DNA from: Oerskovia enterophila
Lineage (GTDB): Bacteria > Actinomycetota > Actinomycetes > Actinomycetales > Cellulomonadaceae
Length of the DNA stretch: 36,307 bases
Direction: 5' to 3'
Assembly (NCBI RefSeq): GCF_001692445.1
Contig: NZ_MAQA01000049.1
Location: forward strand, 1-36,307
Of the stretch, positions 1-8,678 are shown one piece after another. The notes under the pieces are model-generated. The model was not told the origin of the DNA. It was given only the letters and a program-made list of their open reading frames with translations, and did not search any database. The first letter of the stretch is position 1. Every line of letters starts with the position of its first letter. Position numbers and translations under genes: made by a program.

Positions 1-82
1 CCATTCCGAACCCGGAAGCTAAGCCTCTCTGCGCCGATGGTACTGCCCTGGAGACGGGGTGGGAGAGTAGGTCGCCGCCGGA
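1..82 (+). rRNA. rrf: 5S ribosomal RNA, 3' part (5' end outside window)
   Basis: The first ~82 bases match the 3' two thirds of an actinobacterial 5S rRNA. They contain the conserved CCGAACCCGGAAGCTAAGC block, then CGCCGATGGTACTG and the closing GGGAGAGTAGG segment. The 5' strand of helix I lies outside the window, so the exact 3' end is approximate. A strong hairpin follows about 10 nt later, as expected at the end of an rrn operon. No tRNA gene follows it. Confidence 0.95.
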
Positions 83-92
83 CAACCATTCA

Positions 93-126
93 CCAAAGGC
101 CCACCCCACACGGGGTGGGCCTTTGG
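93..126 (+). terminator. rrn operon terminator hairpin
   Basis: A 15-bp perfect inverted repeat pairs CCAAAGGCCCACCCC (93-107) with its complement at 112-126 around a 4-nt loop (ACAC). It starts about 10 nt after the 5S rRNA, which fits termination of the ribosomal RNA operon. Confidence 0.9.
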
Positions 127-259
127 CATACCCCCACACAATCCGGCCACGCCGGCACCACAAGGCCCACTGCACCGCCGGCCCGCCAATGCAGTCGGCC
201 ATGAACACCCAGCCCCGAGCACCCCGTGCCCGGGGCACTTCTGTACCCAGAGATCGGTC

Positions 260-548
260 GTCAGAACTGCGCCGGCCCATACCCCGCTCACGTTCTGACA
301 ACACCACCACCCCGACCACGTGTCAGAACCACACCGGGCCATACCCCACCCACCTTCTGACAACACCACCACCCGATCCAGGTGTCAGAACTGCACCGGG
401 CCATACCCCGCCCACCTTCTGACAACACCACCACCCCGACCACGTGTCAGAACCACACCGGGCCATACCCCGCTCACCTTCTGACAACACCGCCTCCCCG
501 ATCCAGGTGTCAGAACTGCACCGGGCCATACCCCGCCCACCTTCTGAC
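260..548. repeat. Five-copy 62-bp tandem repeat with internal dyads
   Basis: Copies begin at GTCAGAAC at 260, 322, 384, 446 and 509, giving periods of 62, 62, 62 and 63 bp. Each copy starts with GTCAGAAC and carries TTCTGAC about 25 bp later, so it holds an inverted repeat. Inside that is a smaller CGGG/CCCG pair around CCATAC. Copies alternate: 260, 384 and 509 read AACTGC, while 322 and 446 read AACCAC. The linkers between the first four copies show the same alternation, so the higher-order unit is about 124 bp. The block lies between the rrn terminator and the gatC promoter. The rest of 127-655 shows no convincing gene. Confidence 0.95.
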
Positions 549-655
549 AACTCCCCGAGAGAGTGGGTGCGCGCGGTGAGGCGCGGCGGTGGGGCGCGGT
601 GCGTCATCTCACCCACGCCGGTCCGGACGCCCCCGTAGGCGCGGTCGCCGGGCAC

Positions 656-668
656 TAGACTGGCGACC
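656..668 (+). promoter_or_regulatory. gatC promoter -10 box, leaderless type
   Basis: TAGACT at 656-661 fits the actinobacterial TANNNT -10 consensus. It lies 7 nt before the gatC ATG, so transcription would begin at or next to the start codon. No Shine-Dalgarno sequence is present. The -35 region is not recognisable. Confidence 0.65.
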
Positions 669-965
669 ATGTCCACCATCTCCCGTGATGAGGTCGCGCG
701 CGTCGCCGTGCTGGCCCGCATCGACCTCCGGCCCGAGGAGCTCGACCGCCTCGCCGGCGAGCTCGACGTCATCGTCGATGCGATCGCCCAGGTGAGCGAG
801 GTCGCCACTCCTGACGTCCCCGCCACGAGCCACCCGCTCCCGCTGACCAACGTGTTTCGAGACGACGTCCCCGTGCCGCCCCTGCCCGTCGAGGACGTCC
901 TCGCCGCAGCACCGGCCAGCGAAGACGGACGCTTCAGCGTCCCGCAGATCCTCGGGGAGGAATGA
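669..965 (+). CDS. gatC: Asp-tRNA(Asn)/Glu-tRNA(Gln) amidotransferase subunit C
   Basis: GatC is the small scaffold subunit of the cytoplasmic GatCAB complex, which converts misacylated Glu-tRNA(Gln) and Asp-tRNA(Asn) to the correct aminoacyl-tRNAs. The 98-residue product has the family layout: an N-terminal helical pair ([17 protein letters not shown], then [15 protein letters not shown]) and an extended C-terminal stretch with the typical [10 protein letters not shown] segment (about residues 58-67) that wraps around GatA. Length is normal for the family. The ATG at 669 is chosen because a leaderless-type -10 box sits 7 nt before it. The gene overlaps gatA by 4 nt, so translation is probably coupled. 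Function is known from the family and the operon context is decisive. Confidence 0.95.
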   Translation: MSTISRDEVARVAVLARIDLRPEELDRLAGELDVIVDAIAQVSEVATPDVPATSHPLPLTNVFRDDVPVPPLPVEDVLAAAPASEDGRFSVPQILGEE

Positions 966-2482
966 TGACGAACGACCTGACGCGGCTGAGTGCCGCGGAC
1001 CTCGCCGCGCACCTGGTCTCTGGCGAGGTGAGCAGCGTCGAGGCGACGCAGGCGCACCTCGACCGCATCGGTGACGTCGACACGGCGGTCCACGCGTTCC
1101 TGCACGTGAGCACCGAGGACGCCCTCGCGACGGCTCGCGACATCGACTCGCGCCGCGCCGCCGGCGAGGACCTGCACCCCCTCGCGGGCGTGCCGATCGC
1201 GGTCAAGGACGTCGTGGTGACCAAGGGTCTCCCGACGACGGCCGGCTCCAAGATCCTCAAGGACTGGATCCCTCCGTACGACGCGACGCTCGTCGAGCGC
1301 ATCCGCGCCGCGGGCTTGCCGATCCTCGGCAAGACCAACATGGACGAGTTCGCGATGGGCTCCTCCACGGAGCACTCGGCGTACGGCAACACCCACAACC
1401 CGTGGGACCTCGACCGCATCCCCGGCGGCTCGGGCGGTGGCTCGGCGGCGGCCGTCGCCGCCTACGAGGCCCCGCTCGCGATCGGCACGGACACCGGCGG
1501 CTCGATCCGTCAGCCGGGCGCCGTGACCGGCACGGTCGGCGTCAAGCCCACCTACGGTGGCGTGTCCCGCTACGGCCTCATCGCCATGGCGTCCTCGCTC
1601 GACCAGGCGGGCCCCGTCACACGAACCGTCCTCGACTCGGCGCTCCTGCACGAGCTCATCGGCGGACACGACCCCCGCGACTCGACCTCGATCAACGAGG
1701 ACCTCCCGCTGCTCGTCGACGCGGCCCGCCAGGGCGCGATCGGTGACCTGCGCGGCCTGCGGGTCGGCGTCGTCTCCGAGCTCTCCGGCGAGGGCTACCA
1801 GGAGGGCGTGAGCGCTCGCTTCGCCGAGTCGCTCGACCTGCTGCGGTCGCTCGGCGCAGAGATCATCGAGGTCTCGTGCCCGCACTTCAAGTACGCGCTC
1901 GGCGCCTACTACCTGATCATGCCGAGCGAGGCGTCCAGCAACCTCGCCAAGTTCGACGGCATGCGCTTCGGCCTGCGCGTCGAGCCCGAGGACGGCCCCA
2001 TCACGGCCGAGCGCGTCATGTCCGCGACCCGCGGCCAGGGTTTCGGCGACGAGGTCAAGCGCCGCATCATCCTCGGCACGTACGCACTGTCGGCGGGCTA
2101 CTACGACGCCTACTACGGCAGCGCGCAGAAGGTCCGCACGCTCATCCAGCGCGACTTCGACGCAGCGTTCGCCCAGGCGGACGTCCTGGTCTCCCCGACG
2201 GCCCCCACCACGGCGTTCAAGTTCGGCGAGAAGCTCGACGACCCGCTCGCGATGTACCTCAACGACGTCGCGACGATCCCCGCCAACCTCGCGGGCGTCC
2301 CGGGCATGTCGCTGCCGAACGGTCTCTCGGACGACGGCCTGCCCGTCGGCTTCCAGATCCTCGCGCCTGCCAAGGCCGACGACCGTCTGTACCGCGTGGG
2401 CGCCGCTCTCGAGGCCGCCCTGGAGAACACGTGGGGCGGGCCGCTGCTGGCCAAGGCCCCGGAGCTGGAGGTCGCGCGATGA
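962..2482 (+). CDS. gatA: Asp-tRNA(Asn)/Glu-tRNA(Gln) amidotransferase subunit A
   Basis: GatA is the glutaminase/amidase subunit that releases ammonia from glutamine and channels it to GatB. The 506-residue protein has the amidase-signature catalytic set: Lys82 in PIAVKD, the cis-Ser Ser157 in [13 protein letters not shown], and the nucleophile Ser181 in [10 protein letters not shown]. All three are offset by 3 from the usual GatA numbering. A purine-rich GGGGAGGA lies directly before two adjacent ATG codons (962 and 965), so either could be the start; the first overlaps the gatC stop. The stop overlaps the gatB start in an ATGA. Middle gene of the gatCAB operon. Confidence 0.97.
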   Translation: MMTNDLTRLSAADLAAHLVSGEVSSVEATQAHLDRIGDVDTAVHAFLHVSTEDALATARDIDSRRAAGEDLHPLAGVPIAVKDVVVTKGLPTTAGSKILKDWIPPYDATLVERIRAAGLPILGKTNMDEFAMGSSTEHSAYGNTHNPWDLDRIPGGSGGGSAAAVAAYEAPLAIGTDTGGSIRQPGAVTGTVGVKPTYGGVSRYGLIAMASSLDQAGPVTRTVLDSALLHELIGGHDPRDSTSINEDLPLLVDAARQGAIGDLRGLRVGVVSELSGEGYQEGVSARFAESLDLLRSLGAEIIEVSCPHFKYALGAYYLIMPSEASSNLAKFDGMRFGLRVEPEDGPITAERVMSATRGQGFGDEVKRRIILGTYALSAGYYDAYYGSAQKVRTLIQRDFDAAFAQADVLVSPTAPTTAFKFGEKLDDPLAMYLNDVATIPANLAGVPGMSLPNGLSDDGLPVGFQILAPAKADDRLYRVGAALEAALENTWGGPLLAKAPELEVAR

Positions 2483-3987
2483 GCGCACACGCAACCGTGG
2501 ACCTGGTCGACTACGACGAGGCCGTCCGCCGCTACGACCCGGTCATCGGCATCGAGGTGCACGTCGAGCTCGGCACCAGGACCAAGATGTTCTGCGCGGC
2601 CGAGGTCGAGTTCGGTGGCGAGCCCAACACGCAGGTGACCCCGGTGAGCCTCGGCCTGCCCGGTGCGCTGCCCGTGGTCAACGGCAAGGCCGTCGAGTAC
2701 GCGATCAAGATCGGGCTCGCGCTCAACTGCCAGATCGCCGAGTCCTGCCGCTTCGCCCGGAAGAACTACTTCTACCCGGACGTGCCCAAGAACTTCCAGA
2801 CGTCGCAGTACGACGAGCCCATCGCGTTCGACGGCTACCTCGACGTCGAGCTCGAGGACGGCACGATCTTCCGCGTCGACATCGAGCGCGCGCACATGGA
2901 GGAGGACGCCGGCAAGAACACCCACGTGGGTGGTGCGACCGGTCGTATCCACGGTGCCGAGTACTCGCTCGTCGACTACAACCGTGCGGGCATCCCGCTC
3001 GTGGAGATCGTCACGCGCCCCATCACGGGCGCGGGCGAGCGCGCCCCGGAGGTCGCCCGCGCGTACGTCCAGACGCTGCGCGACATCTTCCGTGCGCTCG
3101 ACGTCTCGGAGGCACGCATGGAGCGCGGCAACGTCCGTGCCGACGTGAACCTGTCCCTGCGCGCGACCCCCGAGTCGCCTCTCGGCACGCGCACCGAGAC
3201 CAAGAACGTGAACTCGTTCCGCTCGATCGAGCGCGCGGTCCGCTACGAGGTCTCGCGCCAGGCCGCCGTCCTCGACGAGGGCGGCACGGTCATCCAGGAG
3301 ACGCGCCACTGGCACGAGGACACCTCGATCACGACGGCCGGTCGCGTGAAGTCCGACGCCGAGGACTACCGCTACTTCCCGGAGCCGGACCTGGTGCCCG
3401 TCGCGCCGAGCCGTGACTGGGTCGAGCAGATCCGCGCCACGCTGCCCGAGCTCCCGGTCGCTCGCCGCAACCGCCTGCAGGGCGAGTGGGGCTACGCCGA
3501 CGCCGAGATGCGCGACGTGGTCAACGCCGGTGCGCTCGACCTCATCGAGGCGACCGTCGCGGCCGGCACGAGCCCCGCGGCCGCACGCAAGTGGTGGATG
3601 GGCGAGCTCGCCCGCTACGCCAAGACGAGCGAGACCGAGCTCGCCGAGATCGCGGTCACGCCCGCGCAGATCGCCCAGCTCCAGGCGCTCGTCGACTCGG
3701 GCCGCATCAACGACAAGCTGGCCCGCCAGGTCCTCGAGGGTGTCCTCGCGGGAGAGGGCGACCCGGAGGCCGTGGTCGTCGCCCGCGGGCTCGAGGTCGT
3801 CTCCGACGACGGCGCGCTCCTCGAGGCGATCGACGCAGCCCTCGCGGCCCAGCCCGACATCGTCGAGAAGGTTCGCTCGGGCAACATGGGTCCCATCGGT
3901 GCGATCATCGGAGCGGTCATGAAGGCCACCAAGGGCCAGGCCGACGCCGGGCGCGTCCGCGAGCTGGTCATCGAGCGGATCGGTTGA
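2479..3987 (+). CDS. gatB: Asp-tRNA(Asn)/Glu-tRNA(Gln) amidotransferase subunit B
   Basis: GatB binds the misacylated tRNA, phosphorylates the Glu/Asp side chain with ATP and transfers ammonia from GatA. The 502-residue product begins the cradle domain with [21 protein letters not shown] and carries the family landmarks [18 protein letters not shown] (about residue 95), [10 protein letters not shown] and [12 protein letters not shown] YqeY-like C-terminal tail domain that contacts the tRNA follows (about residues 355-502, ending in [18 protein letters not shown]). The ATG overlaps the gatA TGA by 4 nt. Length and motifs are normal. The tail domain is related to the separate YqeY protein at 23394-23858. 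Confidence 0.97.
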   Translation: MSAHATVDLVDYDEAVRRYDPVIGIEVHVELGTRTKMFCAAEVEFGGEPNTQVTPVSLGLPGALPVVNGKAVEYAIKIGLALNCQIAESCRFARKNYFYPDVPKNFQTSQYDEPIAFDGYLDVELEDGTIFRVDIERAHMEEDAGKNTHVGGATGRIHGAEYSLVDYNRAGIPLVEIVTRPITGAGERAPEVARAYVQTLRDIFRALDVSEARMERGNVRADVNLSLRATPESPLGTRTETKNVNSFRSIERAVRYEVSRQAAVLDEGGTVIQETRHWHEDTSITTAGRVKSDAEDYRYFPEPDLVPVAPSRDWVEQIRATLPELPVARRNRLQGEWGYADAEMRDVVNAGALDLIEATVAAGTSPAAARKWWMGELARYAKTSETELAEIAVTPAQIAQLQALVDSGRINDKLARQVLEGVLAGEGDPEAVVVARGLEVVSDDGALLEAIDAALAAQPDIVEKVRSGNMGPIGAIIGAVMKATKGQADAGRVRELVIERIG

Positions 3988-4019
3988 TCCGTGCCCCGAG
4001 GCACCACGGAGGTGGTCGC

Positions 4020-4592
4020 GTGACACGCGGACCGGAGCTCTACGGCGAGATGATGCGCCTGCGACCCATCGAGGCGCGCGACGCCGAGCGCATGTGGGAG
4101 TCCGTGCAGGACCCGGAGTCGAACCGGCTCACGGGGACCACGGCCGAGTTCACGCGCGAGCAGATCGAGCAGTGGGCGGCCACGGTCAGCGACCGGGACG
4201 GTCGCTACGACTGGGCCGTCACCTCGCCGGCCAAGCGGGACGGCCAGCTCGTGAGCGACGAGATGTTCGGCGAGATCGTGCTCAACGACATCGACGAGCA
4301 CGCGCTCTCGGCCAACCTCCGCCTGGCTCTGCTCCCCAACTACCGGGGACGGGGCTACGGGCGCGAGGCGATCTTCGAGGTCCTGCGCTTCGCGTTCGAC
4401 CACCCCGAGGGGCCGCACCTGCACCGCGTGAGCCTCGACGTGCTCAGCATCAACCCTCGGGCTCGCATGCTGTACGAGTCGCTGGGCTTCCGCGAGGAGG
4501 GCCGCCTCCGGGACGCGTTCCGGGACGGCGACGGCTGGGCCGACGCGATCGTCATGAGCATCCTCGAGGACGAGTTCCGCGCGGGGCTCTGA
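4020..4592 (+). CDS. GNAT-family N-acetyltransferase (RimJ/RimL-like)
   Basis: A 190-residue protein of the GCN5-related acetyltransferase fold. The acetyl-CoA-binding motif A is visible as NYRGRGYGREA (about residues 105-115), followed by the typical RVSLDVLSINPRARMLYESLGFREEG segment around residues 140-165, as in RimJ/RimL-type enzymes. The GTG start at 4020 is chosen because GGAGG (4008-4012) lies 7 nt upstream and the opening LYGEMMRLRPIEARDAERMW is standard for the family. The gene begins 32 nt after gatB and may be read with it. The substrate cannot be told; RimJ/L relatives modify ribosomal proteins, but many members act on small molecules. Confidence 0.88.
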   Translation: MTRGPELYGEMMRLRPIEARDAERMWESVQDPESNRLTGTTAEFTREQIEQWAATVSDRDGRYDWAVTSPAKRDGQLVSDEMFGEIVLNDIDEHALSANLRLALLPNYRGRGYGREAIFEVLRFAFDHPEGPHLHRVSLDVLSINPRARMLYESLGFREEGRLRDAFRDGDGWADAIVMSILEDEFRAGL

Positions 4593-4621
4593 GCACCAGC
4601 ACCCGCCCGGGCACGGGCCGT

Positions 4622-4657
4622 CAGGACGAGCGCGACCTCCGGGTCGTGCTCGTCCTG
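4622..4657. terminator. Bidirectional terminator hairpin between convergent genes
   Basis: CAGGACGAGCGCGACC (4622-4637) pairs with 4642-4657 through 16 bp including one G-T wobble, with a TCCG loop. It sits between the ends of the acetyltransferase gene (+) and the photolyase gene (-). There is no T-tract on either side. Confidence 0.7.
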
Positions 4658-4670
4658 GCGTCTCCGGGCG

Positions 4671-6071
4671 TCATCGCCGGCCCCGCTCGAAGTCCGCGAG
4701 CGACACCTTGCGTTCGACCGCGTGGTCCACGACCCGTTCGGGATACCCGGGAGCGGCCCCGGCGATCTTCCACGGCTCGTGCACGGCCTTGCCGGTGATG
4801 CCGCGCAGCTCGGGCACCCACTCGCGCACGTAGGCGCCGTCGGGGTCGAACGTCAGGCCCTGCGTGACCGGGTTGAAGATCCGGAAGTAGGGCGCGGCAT
4901 CGCGCCCGGTCCCCGCGACCCACTGCCAGTTGAGCTGGTTCTGCGACACGTCGCCGTCGACGAGGTGCGCCATGAAGTGCTCGGCCCCGCGCTGCCAGCG
5001 CACGTGCAGGTCCTTGACGAGGAACGACGCGACGAGCATCCGGACGCGGTTGTGCATCCACCCCGTGCCGAGGAGCTGGCGCATCCCGGCGTCGACCATC
5101 GGGTAGCCCGTGCGGCCCTCGCACCACGCGGCGAGCAGCGCGTCCTCCGTGGCGCCCGTGGCCCACGCGTCCTCGGGGACCACGGTGCGCAGCGACCGCC
5201 GCACCGCCCCGGGGTGGTGGAACAGCACGTCCGCGTGGAACTCGCGCCACGCGAGCTCCGAGCGGTAGGTCGCAGCGGAGTCCTCGGGCACCGACCCCGA
5301 GCGCACCGCCGACGCGAGGTCCGCGAGCAGCGTCCGGGGGTGGATCTCGCCCCACTTGAGCGCGGGCGAGAGGTACGAGGTCCCGGTGAGGTCGGGCCGG
5401 TCACGATCGGTCGGGTAGTCGGCGAGGCCGTCGGCCAGGAACGCGTGCCAGCGGTCGAGGGCCGCGGCCTCGCCCGCAGCGGGCAGCCGCGCCCCCGCCT
5501 CGGGCGCGCCCGGGAGACCGTCCGAGGCGAGCGTTGCCCACGCGACGTCGTCGGGCAGGGGAGCGGGGGCCCGCCAGCCGTGCTCGAGCCACGCCGACCG
5601 GAACGGCGTGAAGACCTGGAAGGGCGTCCCGCCGCGCGTCCCGCCGCGCGTCCGGACGCGCCCCGGCGCGACCGCGTAGGGCGAACCCGTGCGGCGCAGG
5701 CTCACGTCGCGCTCCGCGAGGAGCGCCTCGACCGCGTCGTCCCGGCGACGCCCGTAGGGCTCGTAGCTCGCGGCGACGTGGACCGAGCGCGCGCCGACCT
5801 CGGCGCAGAGCGCGGGCACGACCTCCCGCGGGTCGCCGTGGCGCACCACGAGCCGGCCTCCGGTCGAGGCGTCGAGCTCGCGCAGGCTGCGGGCGAGGTA
5901 GGCCTGGCGCACGGGCCCGGCCGACGCCCAGAGCGCGGGGTCCAGGACGTAGAGCCCGACGACGTCGCTCCCCGCCGCGCGCGCCTCGCCCACGGCCTGG
6001 CCCAGGGCCGGGTTGTCGGCCAGGCGCAGGTCGCGGCGGAACCACAGGACGGTCGGTGCAGGGGAGGGCAT
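4671..6071 (-). CDS. phrB: Deoxyribodipyrimidine photolyase, class I
   Basis: A blue-light flavoenzyme that splits UV-induced pyrimidine dimers in DNA. The 466-residue protein has the N-terminal alpha/beta antenna-binding domain, starting TVLWFRRDLRLADNPAL, and the C-terminal FAD-binding helical domain. The latter carries TSYLSPALKWGEIHPR, WCEGRTGYPMVDAGMRQL, GWMHNRVRM, the SQNQLNWQWVAGTG signature and APYFRIFNPVTQ (about residues 230-420). These are class I CPD photolyase features. A (6-4) photolyase or cryptochrome is less likely from the same segments but not excluded. The ATG at 6071 is supported by a leaderless-type -10 box 6 nt upstream. It is divergent from the peptide transporter at 6156. 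Confidence 0.93.
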   Translation of the reverse strand: MPSPAPTVLWFRRDLRLADNPALGQAVGEARAAGSDVVGLYVLDPALWASAGPVRQAYLARSLRELDASTGGRLVVRHGDPREVVPALCAEVGARSVHVAASYEPYGRRRDDAVEALLAERDVSLRRTGSPYAVAPGRVRTRGGTRGGTPFQVFTPFRSAWLEHGWRAPAPLPDDVAWATLASDGLPGAPEAGARLPAAGEAAALDRWHAFLADGLADYPTDRDRPDLTGTSYLSPALKWGEIHPRTLLADLASAVRSGSVPEDSAATYRSELAWREFHADVLFHHPGAVRRSLRTVVPEDAWATGATEDALLAAWCEGRTGYPMVDAGMRQLLGTGWMHNRVRMLVASFLVKDLHVRWQRGAEHFMAHLVDGDVSQNQLNWQWVAGTGRDAAPYFRIFNPVTQGLTFDPDGAYVREWVPELRGITGKAVHEPWKIAGAAPGYPERVVDHAVERKVSLADFERGRR

Positions 6072-6083
6072 CCGCCCACGCTA
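6072..6083 (-). promoter_or_regulatory. Photolyase promoter -10 box, leaderless type
   Basis: On the minus strand TAGCGT (6083-6078) is followed by 6 nt and then the photolyase ATG at 6071. The same hexamer at the same approximate distance precedes leuB. No ribosome-binding site is seen between box and start. Confidence 0.6.
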
Positions 6084-6155
6084 GCCGGGGTCGCTCCTCG
6101 CGCGCACGGGCCGCCACCAGTCGCCACGGCCACGGGCCGGTGGCAGCATCGATCC

Positions 6156-7718
6156 ATGAGCGGCAACGACGAGCGGCCCGTCCAGCCCGACCTCCCGGAC
6201 CCCCGGCTCGAGGCCGAGGCGGCCCCCGCCGCCGGCCGGGTCCCGCGCGACCACGCGTTCTTCGGTCACCCGATCGGGCTGATGACGCTGTTCACCACCG
6301 AGCTGTGGGAACGGTTCAGCTACTACGGGATGCGCGCGATCCTGCTCTTCTACCTGACGGACTCGATCGCCGACGGCGGGCTGGCCCTCGACGAGGTCAC
6401 GGGGCTCGCGCTGGTCTCGATCTACGGCACGGGCGTGTACCTGCTGTCGGTCGTCGGAGGCTGGCTCGCGGACCGGGTCATCGGCTCGCGGCGCTCGGTC
6501 CTGTACGGGGGCATCGTCATCGCGGCGGGCCACGTCTCGCTGACGATCCCGGGCGCAGGGTTCTCGATGTTCGGGATCGCGCTCGTGGCGCTCGGCACCG
6601 GGCTGCTCAAGCCCAACGTGTCCTCGATGGTGGGCGAGCTGTACTCGCGCGACGACCCGCGCCGCGACTCGGCGTTCTCGATCTTCTACATGGGCATCAA
6701 CCTGGGCTCGCTCCTCTCGCCGATCATCGTCGGGTTCGTCAACCGGCAGTGGGGGTACCACGCGGGCTTCGCGGTCGCGGCGGTCGGCATGGCGATCGCA
6801 CTCGTGTTCTTCGTCGCGGGGCGCAAGTACCTGGGCGGTGCGGGGGACTCGGTGCCCAACCCGCTCACGCGCGAGGAGTACCCGAAGCTCGTCCGGATCG
6901 GCCTCTTCATCCTCGCGGGGCTCGTCGTCGCGACGCTCATCGCCTGGGCCGTGTCGGGGGCGTTCGGCATCTCGACGTTCATCGACACGCTGTCCTACGT
7001 CGCGTTCGCGGCGCCCATCGCCTACTTCCTGGTGATGTTCCGCTCTCCCAAGGTCACGGCCCCCGAGCGCTCGCGGCTCACGGCGTACATCCCGCTCTTC
7101 GTCGCGGCCATGCTGTTCTTCATGATCTTCGAGCAGGCGGCCACGACGCTGTCGAGCTTCGCGAAGAACCGCACAGAGCTCTCGTTCTTCGGCATCGCGA
7201 TCGAGCCCGCGTTCTTCCAGTCCGTGAACCCGTTCTCGATCGTGGTCCTGGCGCCGGTGTTCGCGTGGATCTGGGTCAAGACCAAGGACCGCCCGCCGAC
7301 GGCCGTGAAGTTCGCGATGGGCCTGACGCTCGCGGCGCTCTCGTTCGTGTGGCTCTCGGCCGCGTCGGCGATCTTCGCGGACGAGAAGGCCCCTGCCTGG
7401 GTCCTGGTCTCGGTGTACGTCATCCAGACGCTCGGCGAGCTGTGCCTGTCCCCGGTGGGGCTGGCGGCGACGACGCTGCTCGCACCCAAGGCGTTCCGCA
7501 GCCAGGCCATGGCGCTCTGGTTCCTGGCCCCCGCGGCTGGGCAGGCCATCACGGCCCAGATCGTCCAGGTCACGCAGGGTGCGTCGGACACCGCCTACTT
7601 CGGGATCGTCGGCGCGATCACCATGGCGTTCGCGCTGGTCCTGTTCGCGCTCGCCCCGTGGGTCACGCGCCACATCCGCCACGCGGACGCGCAGGAGGCG
7701 GCAGCGCCCGCGCACTAG
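6156..7718 (+). CDS. POT/PTR-family proton-dependent oligopeptide transporter
   Basis: A 520-residue inner-membrane transporter of the major facilitator superfamily that takes up di- and tripeptides with protons. The N-terminal helix carries the ExxERF motif needed for proton coupling (ELWERFSYYG, about residues 49-58). The PTR2 signature FSIFYMGINLGSLLSP is near residue 180. About 12-14 hydrophobic segments are evident. The first ~35 residues are a hydrophilic Pro/Ala/Glu-rich cytoplasmic extension. The ATG at 6156 has no clear Shine-Dalgarno, so a leaderless start is possible. The 3' end overlaps the convergent DoxX-like gene by 56 bp. Substrate range cannot be read from the sequence; some POT members carry nitrate or other solutes. 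Confidence 0.92.
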   Translation: MSGNDERPVQPDLPDPRLEAEAAPAAGRVPRDHAFFGHPIGLMTLFTTELWERFSYYGMRAILLFYLTDSIADGGLALDEVTGLALVSIYGTGVYLLSVVGGWLADRVIGSRRSVLYGGIVIAAGHVSLTIPGAGFSMFGIALVALGTGLLKPNVSSMVGELYSRDDPRRDSAFSIFYMGINLGSLLSPIIVGFVNRQWGYHAGFAVAAVGMAIALVFFVAGRKYLGGAGDSVPNPLTREEYPKLVRIGLFILAGLVVATLIAWAVSGAFGISTFIDTLSYVAFAAPIAYFLVMFRSPKVTAPERSRLTAYIPLFVAAMLFFMIFEQAATTLSSFAKNRTELSFFGIAIEPAFFQSVNPFSIVVLAPVFAWIWVKTKDRPPTAVKFAMGLTLAALSFVWLSAASAIFADEKAPAWVLVSVYVIQTLGELCLSPVGLAATTLLAPKAFRSQAMALWFLAPAAGQAITAQIVQVTQGASDTAYFGIVGAITMAFALVLFALAPWVTRHIRHADAQEAAAPAH

Positions 7719-8298
7719 CGGTGGACGGTAGCCGGCGGTGCCACGCTGCGGGGACGCCCCGGCGGAACGGACCGAGCCGCACGCCCGACGGCGCCACGAC
7801 GATCACGACGAGCGCGGTCACGACGTGGTCCTCGACGACCGGGTTGGTGGAGCCCGCGGCCACGGGCCACGTCGTGGCCCACAGCAGCGCCATGAGGAGC
7901 GTGCCCGAGACCGCGGCGACGCGCGTCCCGACGCCCAGCAGGAGCGCGAGGCCCGTCGCGCCCATGCCGAGCACGAAGAGCCAGTCGGTCACAGGGCCCG
8001 CCAGGGCGCCGAACGTGTCGGCGAACGGACCCGAGAGTGAGGACAGGTAGCCCTGGGTCGGGGAGCCGCCGTTGAGCCACGCTCGCTCGGTAGGCGTCGC
8101 GTAGCCCAGGCCGAAGGTCTTGTCGAGCACGGGCCACAGGAACACGAGCGAGATCGCGACGCGCAGGACGGCCAGCGCGCGGCGGGCCGCTGCGAGCGTG
8201 ACGACAGGGCTCGGGGTGGTGCCCGGGTCGGTCGACGAGTCGGTCGGGGCGGGCGTGGAGCGGGGGTTCCGGGTCGGTGCAGCGGTGGCCTGGCTCAT
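7663..8298 (-). CDS. DoxX-family integral membrane protein
   Basis: A 211-residue predicted membrane protein. A Pro/Thr/Ser-rich N-terminus of about 45 residues is followed by four likely membrane segments. These include ALAVLRVAISLVFLWPVLDK, GPVTDWLFVLGMGATGLALLLG, a third Ala/Leu-rich helix, and a last helix following NPVVEDHVV, a stretch seen in many DoxX/DoxD-like proteins. Relatives are linked to thiosulfate:quinone oxidoreductase subunits or oxidative-stress complexes, but most are uncharacterised, so no reaction is assigned. The ATG at 8298 is preceded on its strand by GGGAG about 10 nt upstream; longer in-frame starts run into Arg/Pro-rich sequence that looks non-coding. The 3' end runs 56 bp into the convergent transporter gene. 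Confidence 0.75.
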   Translation of the reverse strand: MSQATAAPTRNPRSTPAPTDSSTDPGTTPSPVVTLAAARRALAVLRVAISLVFLWPVLDKTFGLGYATPTERAWLNGGSPTQGYLSSLSGPFADTFGALAGPVTDWLFVLGMGATGLALLLGVGTRVAAVSGTLLMALLWATTWPVAAGSTNPVVEDHVVTALVVIVVAPSGVRLGPFRRGVPAAWHRRLPSTASARALPPPARPRGGCGA

Positions 8299-8678
8299 GG
8301 GGCTGGTCTCCCTGGTCGATGGGTCGTCCGTCGGAAGGCGCGGGGCGCCGGGGTGCGGGACGAGGTGCTGCCGGCGGGGACCGCGGTCCCCTCGTGGTCG
8401 AGGGGATCGGCCTCGGCAGGCCAGTGGCGGTGGGGCCCGAGCAGCCCTGTCAACTAACCACCCGGGTGAAGTTCCCTGCAACCTTTTGGGCAGATTGACG
8501 GGTTTTCCCGTATCGGTGGTGCTACGTAGGGGGATCGCACATCCGGGCCGTCGTGGAAGCGCTGCCCCTGGTGTGGACCACGAGCCGGACGCCCCGACCT
8601 GCGGGGTCCAGGGCGGGCGTAGTGTGTCCGAGCGGTCACCTCCCAGGCCGCAGCACCACGTGAAGGAGCTGAACCGCC
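8299..8678. promoter_or_regulatory. Divergent intergenic region with ilvD promoter
   Basis: 380 bp lie between the DoxX-like gene (-) and ilvD (+). On the plus strand TAGTGT at 8620-8625 matches the -10 consensus and is identical to the box before the ilvB leader peptide, including the flanking GGGCG-GTAGTGTG-type context (GGCGTAGTGTG). AAGGAG at 8660-8665 is the ribosome-binding site for the ilvD ATG at 8679. A TTGACG at 8495-8500 has no well-placed -10 box. No gene is seen in the gap. Confidence 0.6.

Noticed and set aside
260-548. CRISPR array
   Set aside because: The units repeat with a regular period of 62 bp, but the would-be spacers are themselves nearly identical or alternate between two versions, and no cas genes are present.
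323-2494. Long minus-strand frame of 723 codons across the repeats and gatC/gatA
   Set aside because: It is opposite the gatCA genes, is Arg/Val/Asp-rich as expected from antisense of GC3-rich codons, and has no recognisable domain.
4722-6155. Plus-strand coding frame opposite the photolyase joined to the transporter
   Set aside because: The photolyase on the minus strand is unmistakable; the transporter starts at 6156. The open upstream frame is a GC-bias artefact.
8451-8476. SigR-type promoter (GGGAAC-N16-GTT on the minus strand) for the DoxX-like gene
   Set aside because: The last base of the -35 differs and the spacing is about 2 nt short of the usual ECF SigR consensus; it is also over 150 nt from the start codon.
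8495-8528. Housekeeping promoter with TTGACG upstream of ilvD
   Set aside because: No TANNNT box lies 16-19 nt downstream; the TAGTGT at 8620 is a better candidate.
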